Shown here: positions 18,340-27,835 of the stretch, piece by piece
Position numbering within the stretch: the stretch's first letter is position 1
How the letters are laid out: every line of letters starts with the position of its first letter
Source of the DNA: a bacterium
GTDB taxonomy: Bacteria > Hydrothermota > UBA3073 > JACQXS01
DNA length: 37,751 nucleotides
NCBI GenBank assembly: GCA_030592575.1
Contig: JAUVIV010000015.1
Coordinates: forward strand, 1 to 37,751
Direction: 5' to 3'
Program-made: the position numbers and the translations under genes
The notes under the pieces: model-generated
Told to the model about the DNA's origin: nothing
Seen by the model: the letters and a program-made list of their open reading frames with translations, nothing else
The model's database searches: none

Positions 18340-19650
18340 ATGGATACCAAAAAATATAAATTGAAAAAAATAATAAAAATATGTTCTATATGCCCTTTAT
18401 GGGTAAGTGTTCTTATTGGAACACAATCTCCTGAACTTAATATTCCAAAAGTAGTAATCTACGGAGAAAGAAAAATTGAAATAGAAGTTCTTAAAAGAGA
18501 ACTTACCTCCGATACTATTCCCACAAATGAACTTCCAAAACTTAACCCTCCCAAACTTAAATTTGACAAATCTTCTCATCTCTATAGTTATAAACCTCGC
18601 AACTCTCTATTTAACTTAAAAGGATGTGCCGGAGGCTCTGGCACGATTAAAGGATTCTACGGTAGAGAACACTTTTTTACGAGTCTTTCATATTCTAATG
18701 ATGTGAAAGGAATAAAAAATGGGTTTGGGACGAATGTTGGAGGAAACTTTAAAAATATATCTCTGGAAATGGGTTATGGAATTAAGGATTATCATAATAG
18801 AAAAGAGTACAAAGTATTCGAAACAACCGCAGGATATATATTTAAATCTTTTTCTTTAAATGCTAATGGAATTTTTAGCGATTTAGAAGAAAAAAGAGAA
18901 ACAGGATTATCTGTTTACAGTAATTATTTTACCCAATTAAAACAATTTAATACAGAAATAGATTTATGTATAGCTCATAATAATCTATTAGATTCTTTGG
19001 TTCTCTCCATAGAAGGAAAGATTGCCGGTAATTTTGAGGATTGGTTTGTAGAACCCGGAATTAAATTTTTCTCTCAATCACCTTGGATTCTACCGGTTTT
19101 AAGAATAGAAAAACATAAAGTAATGTGGCTGGAATATTCTCCTTACTTCTCGTTAACAACAAGAGATAAAGCATTGAATTATAATCGTTTTACAGGAGAC
19201 AAGGCATACATAAATAAAAGTAAACGAGCAAGAATAGGAGGAAAGTTTAAAAATATTAAATTAAATTTTGACTGGATTCAGAATTATTCTTACTTTGTAA
19301 AATCTGATGAATTATACCACCAAAGTGATACTACACTTTTTGCAATTAACGGAATAATTGGGCAAAAGTTTGGAGCTATTCGATTAAAATACAATGTAAG
19401 TGGAAGTCCGGAATATATTCCTCCATTCCTTTTGGGGTTAGACTTTAACTGGATGGATTATAATTTAAAACTTGACTATGGAGGTCATAGTGATTACACT
19501 TGTCTGGATTGTGAAATTAGTTGGATGTTTCATAAAAATCTAACTTTATTTGTAGACATTAGAAATTTATTTGATGAAGATGACCAAATGTTTGATATAT
19601 ATTATGAATCAAGACGCAAAATTTTACTTGGATTAGATTTAAAACTGTAA
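18340..19650 (+). CDS. outer-membrane beta-barrel protein (TonB-dependent-receptor-like, no plug domain seen)
   Basis: ATG at 18340 gives a signal-like N-terminus; many amphipathic strands; terminal LTLFVDIRNLFDEDDQMFDIYYESRRKILLGLDLKL; followed by exbB/exbD. Confidence 0.7.
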   Translation: MDTKKYKLKKIIKICSICPLWVSVLIGTQSPELNIPKVVIYGERKIEIEVLKRELTSDTIPTNELPKLNPPKLKFDKSSHLYSYKPRNSLFNLKGCAGGSGTIKGFYGREHFFTSLSYSNDVKGIKNGFGTNVGGNFKNISLEMGYGIKDYHNRKEYKVFETTAGYIFKSFSLNANGIFSDLEEKRETGLSVYSNYFTQLKQFNTEIDLCIAHNNLLDSLVLSIEGKIAGNFEDWFVEPGIKFFSQSPWILPVLRIEKHKVMWLEYSPYFSLTTRDKALNYNRFTGDKAYINKSKRARIGGKFKNIKLNFDWIQNYSYFVKSDELYHQSDTTLFAINGIIGQKFGAIRLKYNVSGSPEYIPPFLLGLDFNWMDYNLKLDYGGHSDYTCLDCEISWMFHKNLTLFVDIRNLFDEDDQMFDIYYESRRKILLGLDLKL

Positions 19651-19660
19651 GGAGGAAATT

Positions 19661-20239
19661 ATGACTTTTCTGGAAATTTTATTAAAAGGTGGTTGGTTAA
19701 TGCTTCCGATTCTTATTTGTTCGGTATTTGCTATTATAATTGTTATTGAAAGATTGCTTGTTTTGTCTCATGCTAAGTTACCTTCCGATTTTACAGAAAA
19801 ATGTAAAGCCTATTTAAACAAAGGTGACCGTCAAGGTGCAATTGATTTCTGTGGACTTTATGATTCACCTATTGCAAGAGTTATAAAAGAAGGACTTATG
19901 AATGATGAAAAGGCAATGGAGATAAAAGCAAATGTTGAAGTTATAAAGCTTGAAGCTCATATTAATGCACTTGCGACTATAGTTGGAATTGCACCATTAC
20001 TTGGATTTCTTGGTACAGTTACAGGAATGATGCAAGCATTTATGCGAGTTCAACAACTCGGAGGAAACGTAAATGCATCCGTTCTTGCAGGAGGAATATG
20101 GGAAGCATTGGTTACAACTTCAGCCGGGCTTGCAGTTGGAATAATTGCGTACATATTTTATAATTATATAGTGGGACGTATAAAAGGAGTTGTACAAGCT
20201 ATTGAGAACAAATCATCTGAGGTTTGTAAATGGAAATAA
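19661..20239 (+). CDS. MotA/TolQ/ExbB proton channel family protein
   Basis: LLKGGWLMLPILICSVFAIIIVIERLLVL; LATIVGIAPLLGFLGTVTGMMQAF; TTSAGLAVGI. Confidence 0.95.
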   Translation: MTFLEILLKGGWLMLPILICSVFAIIIVIERLLVLSHAKLPSDFTEKCKAYLNKGDRQGAIDFCGLYDSPIARVIKEGLMNDEKAMEIKANVEVIKLEAHINALATIVGIAPLLGFLGTVTGMMQAFMRVQQLGGNVNASVLAGGIWEALVTTSAGLAVGIIAYIFYNYIVGRIKGVVQAIENKSSEVCKWK

Positions 20240-20631
20240 AAGCAACTCATAAACCATTAAGTTCGATATCTCCTATATCTATAGCAGATGTAGTTTTACT
20301 ACTTCTTATTTTCTTTTTACTGACTTCAACTTATGTTATGGAGCCGGGCATAAGAGTAAAACTTCCATCATCTACTTCAGATGAGGTTGTATCAAAAAAA
20401 GAAATTGTAGTAACAATTACAAAAGATGGAGAACTATTTTTAGGAGGAGAGAGAATTGGACTTCTTGAACTTGCGGGTGGATTAGAAGCGGATTTATCAG
20501 AATCTATTGATAAATTAATAATTATCCGAGCTGAAAAAGAAGTAGAAGTTGACCGTCTTGTAAGAGTAATGGATATAGCAAGAAGTGTAGGTGGAGAAAA
20601 GTTCTTTATTGCCACAAGAAAAGTAATATGA
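20230..20631 (+). CDS. ExbD/TolR family biopolymer transporter
   Basis: ISIADVVLLLLIFFLLTSTYVMEPGIRVKLPSS; overlaps exbB by 10 nt. Confidence 0.93.
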   Translation: MEIKATHKPLSSISPISIADVVLLLLIFFLLTSTYVMEPGIRVKLPSSTSDEVVSKKEIVVTITKDGELFLGGERIGLLELAGGLEADLSESIDKLIIIRAEKEVEVDRLVRVMDIARSVGGEKFFIATRKVI

Positions 20632-20657
20632 GAAATATATTCGAAAATTTTTTAAAC

Positions 20658-20685
20658 TTGACAAGCAAAGACTTCATAGTATAGT
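20658..20685 (+). promoter_or_regulatory. sigma70-like promoter TTGACA-16-TATAGT
   Basis: Sits at the start of a 200-bp intergenic gap, upstream of a long stem-loop. Confidence 0.5.
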
Positions 20686-20703
20686 TTTGACATTAAAATA
20701 AGG

Positions 20704-20796
20704 AAAAAGCCTATAGATTCTTTAAATGTATGTAGTAGTTTTAATTTTATAAGTTTTGTAGAAATGTACATTATAAAGAACAATAGGTTTTTTATT
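20704..20796 (+). ncRNA. candidate structured leader or small RNA (long stem-loop with a terminal U-run)
   Basis: AAAAAGCCTATAGATTCTTTAAATGTA (20704-20730) pairs with TACATTATAAAGAACAATAGGTTTTTT (20767-20793); about 24 bp with small internal loops. Confidence 0.4.
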
Positions 20797-20832
20797 ATAT
20801 GTGCTATAATTTGATATTGAGGGACAACTAAA

Positions 20833-21840
20833 ATGAAAAAATATTTACTTATATTAATTGTTTTATTTTTATTTCCACGAGTTAAAGTTGAAGCAAGTGA
20901 GGCAGGAGCAATTTTCCTTATAATCTATCCTGGAGCAAGACCAAATGGAATGGGAGCTACATTTACTTCTGTTGCTGACGATGCATTAGCTACTTATTAC
21001 AACGATGCAGGGTTAGGATTCCAAGAAAATACTAGTATATCTCTTATGCATGCGAATTGGTTACCAGGTTTGTACGAAGATATGTATTATGAGTTTCTTT
21101 CGTATGCTCACCCAATCAGTAGTGGAGTAGTTGGAGGACATATTATCTATTTAACTACAGGAGAAACAGTTGGAGTAGATGAAAAAGGCACGAAAATAGG
21201 AGAATGGACAACATGGGATGCTTCGGTAAAGATTTCTTACGGAACTAAAATAAGTAAATCTCTGGCTCTTGGAGTAGGAGCGAAATGGATTTACAGCTTC
21301 CTTGCTCCGTATGATATAATTCGAAAAATATTAGGAGACAGCTATAGATTTGGAGGTAAAGGTAATTCGTGGGCTTTTGATGTATCAAGTCTTTATATAC
21401 CTAATGAACTGATTCAACTTGGTCTATCTCTTCAAAATATAGGACCAGATATAAGTTATTTGGAATCAGGAATATCAGATCCGCTTCCATGGACATTGAG
21501 ATTTGGAGTTACTTGGCATGTATTTTCCAGCGAAACAAATAAGCTTACCATTTCAGGAGAACTGACAAAAATCGTAGTTGGAATTAAAGATGATTTAAAA
21601 GAAAAAGAATTTAATTATATTTACCATGATACTTGGAAAGGACTCGGAGTAGAATATGTTATGGCAAAAATGTTTTCTGTTAGAGGAGGATATTTTTGGG
21701 ATGTAGTTGGTTCTCGTGTAGGTCCAACATTCGGTGGAGGAATAAACTTAAAAGGACTCCGATTTGATATAGGAATTGATGCTCCACTTTATGATTTCGA
21801 GACAGAAAACTATCGTTTTTCTTTGAGTTACTCTTTTTGA
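20833..21840 (+). CDS. PorV/PorQ family outer-membrane protein
   Basis: Signal peptide; GARPNGMGATFTSVADDALATYYNDAGLGF; C-terminal FETENYRFSLSYSF. Confidence 0.88.
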   Translation: MKKYLLILIVLFLFPRVKVEASEAGAIFLIIYPGARPNGMGATFTSVADDALATYYNDAGLGFQENTSISLMHANWLPGLYEDMYYEFLSYAHPISSGVVGGHIIYLTTGETVGVDEKGTKIGEWTTWDASVKISYGTKISKSLALGVGAKWIYSFLAPYDIIRKILGDSYRFGGKGNSWAFDVSSLYIPNELIQLGLSLQNIGPDISYLESGISDPLPWTLRFGVTWHVFSSETNKLTISGELTKIVVGIKDDLKEKEFNYIYHDTWKGLGVEYVMAKMFSVRGGYFWDVVGSRVGPTFGGGINLKGLRFDIGIDAPLYDFETENYRFSLSYSF

Positions 21841-21850
21841 GTATATTTGA

Positions 21851-22579
21851 ATGCATGGGTTTCTTCTTGTTAACAAACCTTATTCTTGGACCTCATTTGA
21901 TGTAGTAAAGCACATAAAAAAAGTTTTAAAAAGCAATTCGCAAAATCCCCTCTCAAAGTCCTGCAAAATAAGTAAAGTCGGTCACACAGGCACTCTTGAT
22001 CCTATTGCCAGAGGACTTCTAATTATATGTATCGGTAAATACACCAAACTTTCTTCTTCTATGATGAGCAAAGAAAAAGAGTATCTTGCTACTATTCGCT
22101 TTGGCGAGGCAAGAGATACAGATGATACAACAGGTACAATTATTTCAAAGAGAACAATTCCTGAATTATCAGAAACAACGATAAAAGAAGCACTTCAAGA
22201 TTTTATGGGAGAGATACTACAAATTCCTCCAATGTATTCTGCTCTAAAATTAAAAGGAGTTCCTTTGTATAAATTAGCAAGAAAAGGAAAAGTAATAGAT
22301 AGGAAACCAAGAAAAGTACAAATATTTGAAATAGAGCTTCAGGATTATACTCCTCCATTATTAAAAATTAGAGTTGTATGTGGCAAAGGAACTTATATAC
22401 GTGCTATTGCAAGAGATTTAGGAGAAAAACTTGGATGTGGAGGATGTATGGAAGCACTTACACGTACCAGAATAGGAGAATTTAAACTTTCTCAAGCAAT
22501 TGATCCCAAATCAATATCTTCCTCTCAAGATATAGAGAACTTACTTATATCAGATACAACGATTGAATACGCAATATAG
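21851..22579 (+). CDS. truB: tRNA pseudouridine(55) synthase
   Basis: GFLLVNKPYSWTSFDVV; KVGHTGTLDPIARGLL; GKGTYIRAIARDLGEKLG. Confidence 0.96.
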   Translation: MHGFLLVNKPYSWTSFDVVKHIKKVLKSNSQNPLSKSCKISKVGHTGTLDPIARGLLIICIGKYTKLSSSMMSKEKEYLATIRFGEARDTDDTTGTIISKRTIPELSETTIKEALQDFMGEILQIPPMYSALKLKGVPLYKLARKGKVIDRKPRKVQIFEIELQDYTPPLLKIRVVCGKGTYIRAIARDLGEKLGCGGCMEALTRTRIGEFKLSQAIDPKSISSSQDIENLLISDTTIEYAI

Positions 22580-22585
22580 AAAATA

Positions 22586-23545
22586 ATGAAAGTATTTGAG
22601 AATATAGAAGAATTGAAAAGCTTGAAGGTGAGTTCCGTATCTATCGGCAACTTTGATGGATTACATCTTGGACATCAGGCTATTATCAAAAAGCTCAAAA
22701 ACTCGACACCAAATCTTGTTATAACTTTTGAACCTCATCCAAGAGAAATAATTCCTTCTAAAAACAGCACAGAAAAAACATTTAGTTCTGCTCACAGACT
22801 TACAACTAAAGAAGAAAAAATTATACTATTTGAAGAACTTGGTATAGATAATTTACTAATCTTGAAATTCGACCAAAAGCTTCTTCAAATGTCTGCATCT
22901 GAGTTTGTTAAATGGTTACTGGTAGAACACATAAAACCTAATGAAGTTGTGATTGGATACAATCATCATTTTGGTCAGGGAGCATCAGGCGGTTTTGAAT
23001 TGCTTGTTCATATGGGGGTCCAATTTGGATTTTCTGTTACGAGAGTACTTCCTATGTTCCTTAATGGCTTTCCTGTATCCAGTACGTGGACAAGAAATGC
23101 CCTTGCTAAAGGAGATGCAACCCTTACATCAAAATTACTTGGCAGACAATACTCAATCTTATCTTATGTTATTTCAGGGGAAAAACGTGGAACAACTCTT
23201 GGTTATCCTACTGCGAACTTGGAAGTTCCAAAACAAAAACTAATTCCTAAAAATGGAGTATATGCAGTACGAGCAACTATTTTTTCACCTGCAAGTCAGT
23301 TTGCGATAAACAACAATTACCAGAATTTATCCGGAATGATGAGTATCGGGAATAAACCTACATTCCCTGAATCTAAATTTGGAATAGAAGTTCATATATT
23401 TGATTTTAATAAAAATTTACTTGAGCAATTAATTAAGGTTGAGTTTGTAAAATATTTACGACCTAACCGTCCTTTTGAAAATCAGGAAGCTCTAAAAACA
23501 CAACTCAAGATAGATGAAAGCATCGCAAGGAAAATCCTGATCTAA
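22586..23545 (+). CDS. ribF: bifunctional riboflavin kinase / FAD synthetase
   Basis: SIGNFDGLHLGHQAIIKKL; VIGYNHHFGQGASGG; RGTTLGYPTANLEV; MMSIGNKPTFPES. Confidence 0.96.
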   Translation: MKVFENIEELKSLKVSSVSIGNFDGLHLGHQAIIKKLKNSTPNLVITFEPHPREIIPSKNSTEKTFSSAHRLTTKEEKIILFEELGIDNLLILKFDQKLLQMSASEFVKWLLVEHIKPNEVVIGYNHHFGQGASGGFELLVHMGVQFGFSVTRVLPMFLNGFPVSSTWTRNALAKGDATLTSKLLGRQYSILSYVISGEKRGTTLGYPTANLEVPKQKLIPKNGVYAVRATIFSPASQFAINNNYQNLSGMMSIGNKPTFPESKFGIEVHIFDFNKNLLEQLIKVEFVKYLRPNRPFENQEALKTQLKIDESIARKILI

Positions 23546-23686
23546 TCTCAAAAACCATTTAATTATATTGTCATCTCAATAATCAGAATTTCTACTCTTT
23601 TAAAAAAAATCAACAGGAAATATCATATTTCACAAGATAGAAATTGTTGGTGCTCTGTAGAGACATTCAATTGAACGCTCTTAGTT

Positions 23687-23769
23687 ATTCGCAATACAGA
23701 TTACATTACTATAGGGGCGATACATCACGCCCTACCCATTAAACATTATAATAGTTATCTTGATGTTTG
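23687..23769. repeat. about 82-bp repeat copy 1 with GGGGCG/CGCCC palindrome
   Basis: attcgcaatacagattacattactataggggcgatacatcacgccctacccattaaacattataatagttatcttgatgtttg; matches copy 2 at 27205-27290. Confidence 0.8.
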
Positions 23770-23798
23770 ATAATTTAGACTGATTTATAATATTCTTT

Positions 23799-23895
23799 GT
23801 GGAGTTTATCCTGAACTCTTTGAGATTCTTCACAGAGTTTACCCTGAACAGTATATTTAAGATTCTTCGCTTCGCTCAGAATGACAGAGGAAGGG
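23799..23895. repeat. dispersed GAGATTCTTCACAGAGTTTACCCTGA...GCTCAGAATGACAGAGG repeat
   Basis: Inverted homologue of 7734-7803. Confidence 0.75.
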
Positions 23896-24101
23896 CTGAA
23901 TGACAGAGGGGGAAAGTGAAATGATAAATTGCTCAGAATGACAGATGAAGAGAATAACATGCCTACAGGGATTCCCATTAGAGACAACAAAAAAATAAAC
24001 AAGTCTATAAAATTATTCCTAAACCCTTTCATTTGACCACAGAGTCAGAAAAATTTAAATATAAACTATTCACTTTATTCAAGAGTATTAAGAAGATTAT
24101 C

Positions 24102-24128
24102 TTGACATCTTTTGATAAGGTGTATAAT
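24102..24128 (+). promoter_or_regulatory. sigma70-like promoter TTGACA-15-TATAAT
   Basis: Perfect -35 and -10 boxes with a short 15-bp spacer, 14 nt before the ATG at 24142. Confidence 0.5.
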
Positions 24129-24141
24129 TTTTAAACAGAAT

Positions 24142-25797
24142 ATGAGAGAATATAAAAATTTACAGAAACTCCTAATTATACTTTTTTTCATTTTATCTGT
24201 AGTACCTCTTTTTTTAGTAACTTATCTCTCCTATGAAAGATCTCGGAATTCTTTATACAAAAGCATTACAGAAAACTTAACTCAAATTACAAGAGATAAA
24301 GCTTCTGCTATTAATAATTGGATATTTGAAAGAGTCTCCAATGCAAAGGTAATTTCTAAGTCTCCATGGATAATAGAGATATTAAAACATCCACAAACCA
24401 CATATAAAAGCTCAGAATTAGTTAGTTATTTAAAATTAGCAAAAGAGAGTTACGGTTGTTATGATGAGATATTTATACTTGATGTCAACGGGAATTTTGT
24501 TATTGGCTCAGACAAAAAGGAAGAAAATAAAGCAAATAAAGATTATTTTATAAGTGCTGTAATCGGAAATCCAATAGTTACTGATATAAGAATGTCCGAA
24601 TCTACTGGCAAGCCCACTATGTTTGTATCTTATCCTATTGAAGATAAGAATGGTAAAATAATCGGGGTTCTAATTGAGAGAATCAAATTAGATTTGATAA
24701 GCAAGATAATGGAAGAAATTAAAGTAGGCAAAACAGGTGAGAGTTATTTGTTAAATAAGGAAGGATATTTTCTCACTGAATCAAAATTTGCTCCTAAATG
24801 CATATTAAAAGAAAAAGTCTCTACTAAAGGTTATGAAAACTGTATCAAGAACCATCAAGGAGTAGGAGAGTATATTGATTATAGGAGCAAACCTGTTTTA
24901 GGAAGTTATCTCTGGATACCGGAAAGAGAATGGTGCTTAATAGTCGAACAAGATGTAGAAGAAGCTTTTCTTCAAATATCAAGATTGAGAAATACTACTA
25001 TAGCAATATGCTTAACTGTTGTATTACTTGCCGTATGTGTTTCTCTTCTAATTTCCACCAGAATTGTAAATATTTTAAAGAGAAAAGATGCTAAATTGGA
25101 TATTCAGATGAAAGAACTTTTAAAGGTAGAAAAATTATCAGCTGCCGGCAAACTGGCTGCCGGTATTGCACACGAAATTGGCAATCCGTTAGCAGGGATA
25201 ATAAATTGCGTTAAACTAATTCAAACAGACCAAAATAAAGAAGGCGAAAAAGTTGATAAGTATCTGAACTCAATTTCGAGAGAAGCAATGAGGTGCAACA
25301 AAACCATTAGAAATTTCTTAAATTTCACTCGGGAATCTGAATTAAAAATTGGCAAGGTTGCTATTAACCAGATTATAGAAGATACACTTCTACTCATTAC
25401 ACCTCAGGCATCTGCACAGAATGTAATCATAGATACAAAATTAGATATTATTCCGGAGATATTAGCTGATGGAATTCAACTTAAGCAAGCATTTACCAAT
25501 ATAATATTAAATTCCTTGAGTGCTATGTCGGGTGGAGGTAAATTACACATTCAAACATTAGAGAAAAATGAGTATGTCGAAATAATATTTTCTGATACAG
25601 GAACCGGTATCAAAGAAGAGTATCGTAATAAGATTTTTGAGCCATTTTTTACAACAATGCGAGAAGGAACAGGACTCGGGCTGTCAATCGTTTACAATAC
25701 AGTAGATAAACATAATGGAAATATTGAAGTAGAAAGCGAAACTAATAAGGGAACAAAATTTACAATAAGATTGCCTAATAAAACAGGAGAAATATAA
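24142..25797 (+). CDS. membrane sensor histidine kinase (Cache-like sensor, HisKA, HATPase_c)
   Basis: ATG at 24142 (the track's TTG is inside the promoter); LAAGIAHEIGNPLAGIINCVKLIQ; IFSDTGTGIKEEYRNKIFEPFFTTMREGTGLGLSIVYN. Confidence 0.92.
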   Translation: MREYKNLQKLLIILFFILSVVPLFLVTYLSYERSRNSLYKSITENLTQITRDKASAINNWIFERVSNAKVISKSPWIIEILKHPQTTYKSSELVSYLKLAKESYGCYDEIFILDVNGNFVIGSDKKEENKANKDYFISAVIGNPIVTDIRMSESTGKPTMFVSYPIEDKNGKIIGVLIERIKLDLISKIMEEIKVGKTGESYLLNKEGYFLTESKFAPKCILKEKVSTKGYENCIKNHQGVGEYIDYRSKPVLGSYLWIPEREWCLIVEQDVEEAFLQISRLRNTTIAICLTVVLLAVCVSLLISTRIVNILKRKDAKLDIQMKELLKVEKLSAAGKLAAGIAHEIGNPLAGIINCVKLIQTDQNKEGEKVDKYLNSISREAMRCNKTIRNFLNFTRESELKIGKVAINQIIEDTLLLITPQASAQNVIIDTKLDIIPEILADGIQLKQAFTNIILNSLSAMSGGGKLHIQTLEKNEYVEIIFSDTGTGIKEEYRNKIFEPFFTTMREGTGLGLSIVYNTVDKHNGNIEVESETNKGTKFTIRLPNKTGEI

Positions 25798-27164
25798 TGC
25801 GTATTTTAATTATTGATGACGAAGCTATAATAAGAGAAACTCTTTCTGATTGGTTAGAGAGAGAAGGATATATTATAGAAACAGCAACTACAGGAGAAGA
25901 AGGAATCAAAAAAGAAATAAAGAATAAATTTGATATGGCAATAGTTGATCTTAGACTTCCGGGAATGGACGGAATAGAGATTATCCACAAACTAAAAGAG
26001 ATGTCTCCTAATATATCTGTAATAATGATAACCGCTTACGCAACAATTGAAACCGCTGTTAGTGCAATGAAAGAAGGAGCATCTGATTACTTAACAAAAC
26101 CCTTTAACCTAGAAGAAATTAGTTTGGTTGTAAAAAGAATAGCAGAACATCAAAGATTAATCGCAGAAAATGTTCTCTTAAGGAAACAACTGCAAGAACG
26201 ATATAGTTTTAAAAATATTGTAGGCAAAAGTCCAAAAATGCGAAAAATATTTGAACTGATTGAAAGCATTGCTGATAGCGATTCCACAGTATTAATTCAG
26301 GGAGGAAGTGGAACTGGAAAAGAAGTTATAGCTCGAGCTATTCATCAGAGAAGCCTGAGAGTAAATAATCCATTTGTAACAGTAAATTGTGCAGCAATAC
26401 CTGACAATCTTCTTGAAAGCGAATTGTTTGGTTACAATAAGGGAGCTTTTACCGGTGCTTTACAAGATAAAAAAGGAAGATTTGAACTTGCAAATAAAGG
26501 TACACTATTCTTGGATGAAATAACTGATATGAGCCCTGCAGCACAAATTGATTTACTTCGGGTATTACAGGAAAGAGAATTTAGAAGAGTAGGCGGTTCA
26601 AAATTAATTCCGCTTGATGTTCGGATTATAGCCGCAAGCAATAAAAATATAGAGAAAGAAGTAGCAAACAATAATTTTAGAGAGGATTTATATTACAGAT
26701 TAGATGTTATCTCCATTTACTTACCACCACTTAAAGAAAGAAAAGAAGATATACCATTTTTGATAACTCATTTTCTGAAAAAATATAGTAAAAAAACCAA
26801 AAGAGAAATAAAAGGTGTATCAAAAGAAGCACTTGTCTTACTAATAAGATATGACTGGCCCGGTAATGTTCGAGAATTGGAAAATATGGTAGAACGAGCT
26901 ATAGTACTTGGTAAAGAGGAATTCATAATACCAAATGATTTGCCCGAAAGGATAAAAAAGACTTCGAGTAAACAGGAGCACGTGCTCCCATCTACCCGGT
27001 ACTCTCTTGGTAAATCACTTGAAGAAATAGAGAAGGAACATATAACCAGTATTTTACAAGAAACAAACTGGAATTTTTCCCAAACAGCAAAGATACTCAA
27101 AATAACTCGTACAACACTCTATAATAAAATCAAAAAATACAGGATTAAAAGATTAAAAAATTAG
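25797..27164 (+). CDS. sigma-54-dependent response regulator (NtrC/AtoC family)
   Basis: Receiver ILIIDDEAIIRETLSDWL...VDLRLPGMDG; GGSGTGKEVIARAIHQRS; NKGAFTGAL (GAFTGA); C-terminal Fis-type HTH FSQTAKILKITRTTLYNKIKKY. Confidence 0.97.
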   Translation: MRILIIDDEAIIRETLSDWLEREGYIIETATTGEEGIKKEIKNKFDMAIVDLRLPGMDGIEIIHKLKEMSPNISVIMITAYATIETAVSAMKEGASDYLTKPFNLEEISLVVKRIAEHQRLIAENVLLRKQLQERYSFKNIVGKSPKMRKIFELIESIADSDSTVLIQGGSGTGKEVIARAIHQRSLRVNNPFVTVNCAAIPDNLLESELFGYNKGAFTGALQDKKGRFELANKGTLFLDEITDMSPAAQIDLLRVLQEREFRRVGGSKLIPLDVRIIAASNKNIEKEVANNNFREDLYYRLDVISIYLPPLKERKEDIPFLITHFLKKYSKKTKREIKGVSKEALVLLIRYDWPGNVRELENMVERAIVLGKEEFIIPNDLPERIKKTSSKQEHVLPSTRYSLGKSLEEIEKEHITSILQETNWNFSQTAKILKITRTTLYNKIKKYRIKRLKN

Positions 27165-27204
27165 AAGACAAATAAGCCACACAAAACACAGGGGAAAAAC
27201 AGAG

Positions 27205-27290
27205 ATTTGCGAATTACAGATTACATTATTGTAGGGGCACGATGCATTGTGCCCCTGCCCATTAACATTATAATAGTTATCTTATTGTTT
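27205..27290. repeat. about 82-bp repeat copy 2 with strong palindrome 27231-27258
   Basis: GTAGGGGCACGATGCATTGTGCCCCTGC inside sequence homologous to 23687-23769, same orientation. Confidence 0.85.
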
Positions 27291-27359
27291 AATTTTTATA
27301 CATCTTCGTTAAATCCTTTGTAGTTAAAGCATTCCATAATTATTGTTTAATTTTTATAC
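27282..27359. repeat. 20-bp exact direct repeat TTATTGTTTAATTTTTATAC x2
   Basis: Copies at 27282-27301 and 27340-27359. Confidence 0.85.
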
Positions 27360-27465
27360 GATTTACTAATCAGGAAAACAAGTGTACTTATTCCATTTTT
27401 TCCTTGTGGGTTCCCATTATTAAGACTTTTTTTGTTCTTTGTCACAATGTTTGCTTATAAAATAT

Positions 27466-27687
27466 ATGAAAATGAAAAAGCAAAAAGCACCTTCGAAATG
27501 TCCGTTCTTTGAAGAGATGAGTTTTAGATATTGTAAGGCAATGGCAAAAAGAATAATGATTCCTTCAAGAACAGAAAAAGAAAAATTTTGTGATTGTGAA
27601 AAATATCATGAATGTCTAATTTATAAAGAATGGAAGAAAAATAGGAGGAAAAATGGCTATATATTTGAAAAAAGAAACAAAAAATAA
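27466..27687 (+). CDS. small Cys-rich hypothetical protein
   Basis: KCPFFEEMSFRYCKAMAKRI...EKFCDCEKYHECLIYKEW; ATG at 27466 or 27472. Confidence 0.65.
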   Translation: MKMKKQKAPSKCPFFEEMSFRYCKAMAKRIMIPSRTEKEKFCDCEKYHECLIYKEWKKNRRKNGYIFEKRNKK

Positions 27688-27835
27688 AGGTAAAATTAAA
27701 TGCTCAAGTTGTGATAACGAAATGATGAAGGGAGAAAAAAATTCACATGAAATTGGTAAAAATAAAGAAAGATACTATTTTTGTCCTTATTGTTTTACCT
27801 ATTCTATTGTATCTGAAATAAAAGAGGAGGAATAA
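27653..27835 (+). CDS. small zinc-ribbon-like protein
   Basis: CSSCDNEMMKGEKNSHEIGKNKERYYFCPYC (two CxxC pairs); overlaps both neighbouring genes. Confidence 0.65.
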   Translation: MAIYLKKETKNKGKIKCSSCDNEMMKGEKNSHEIGKNKERYYFCPYCFTYSIVSEIKEEE

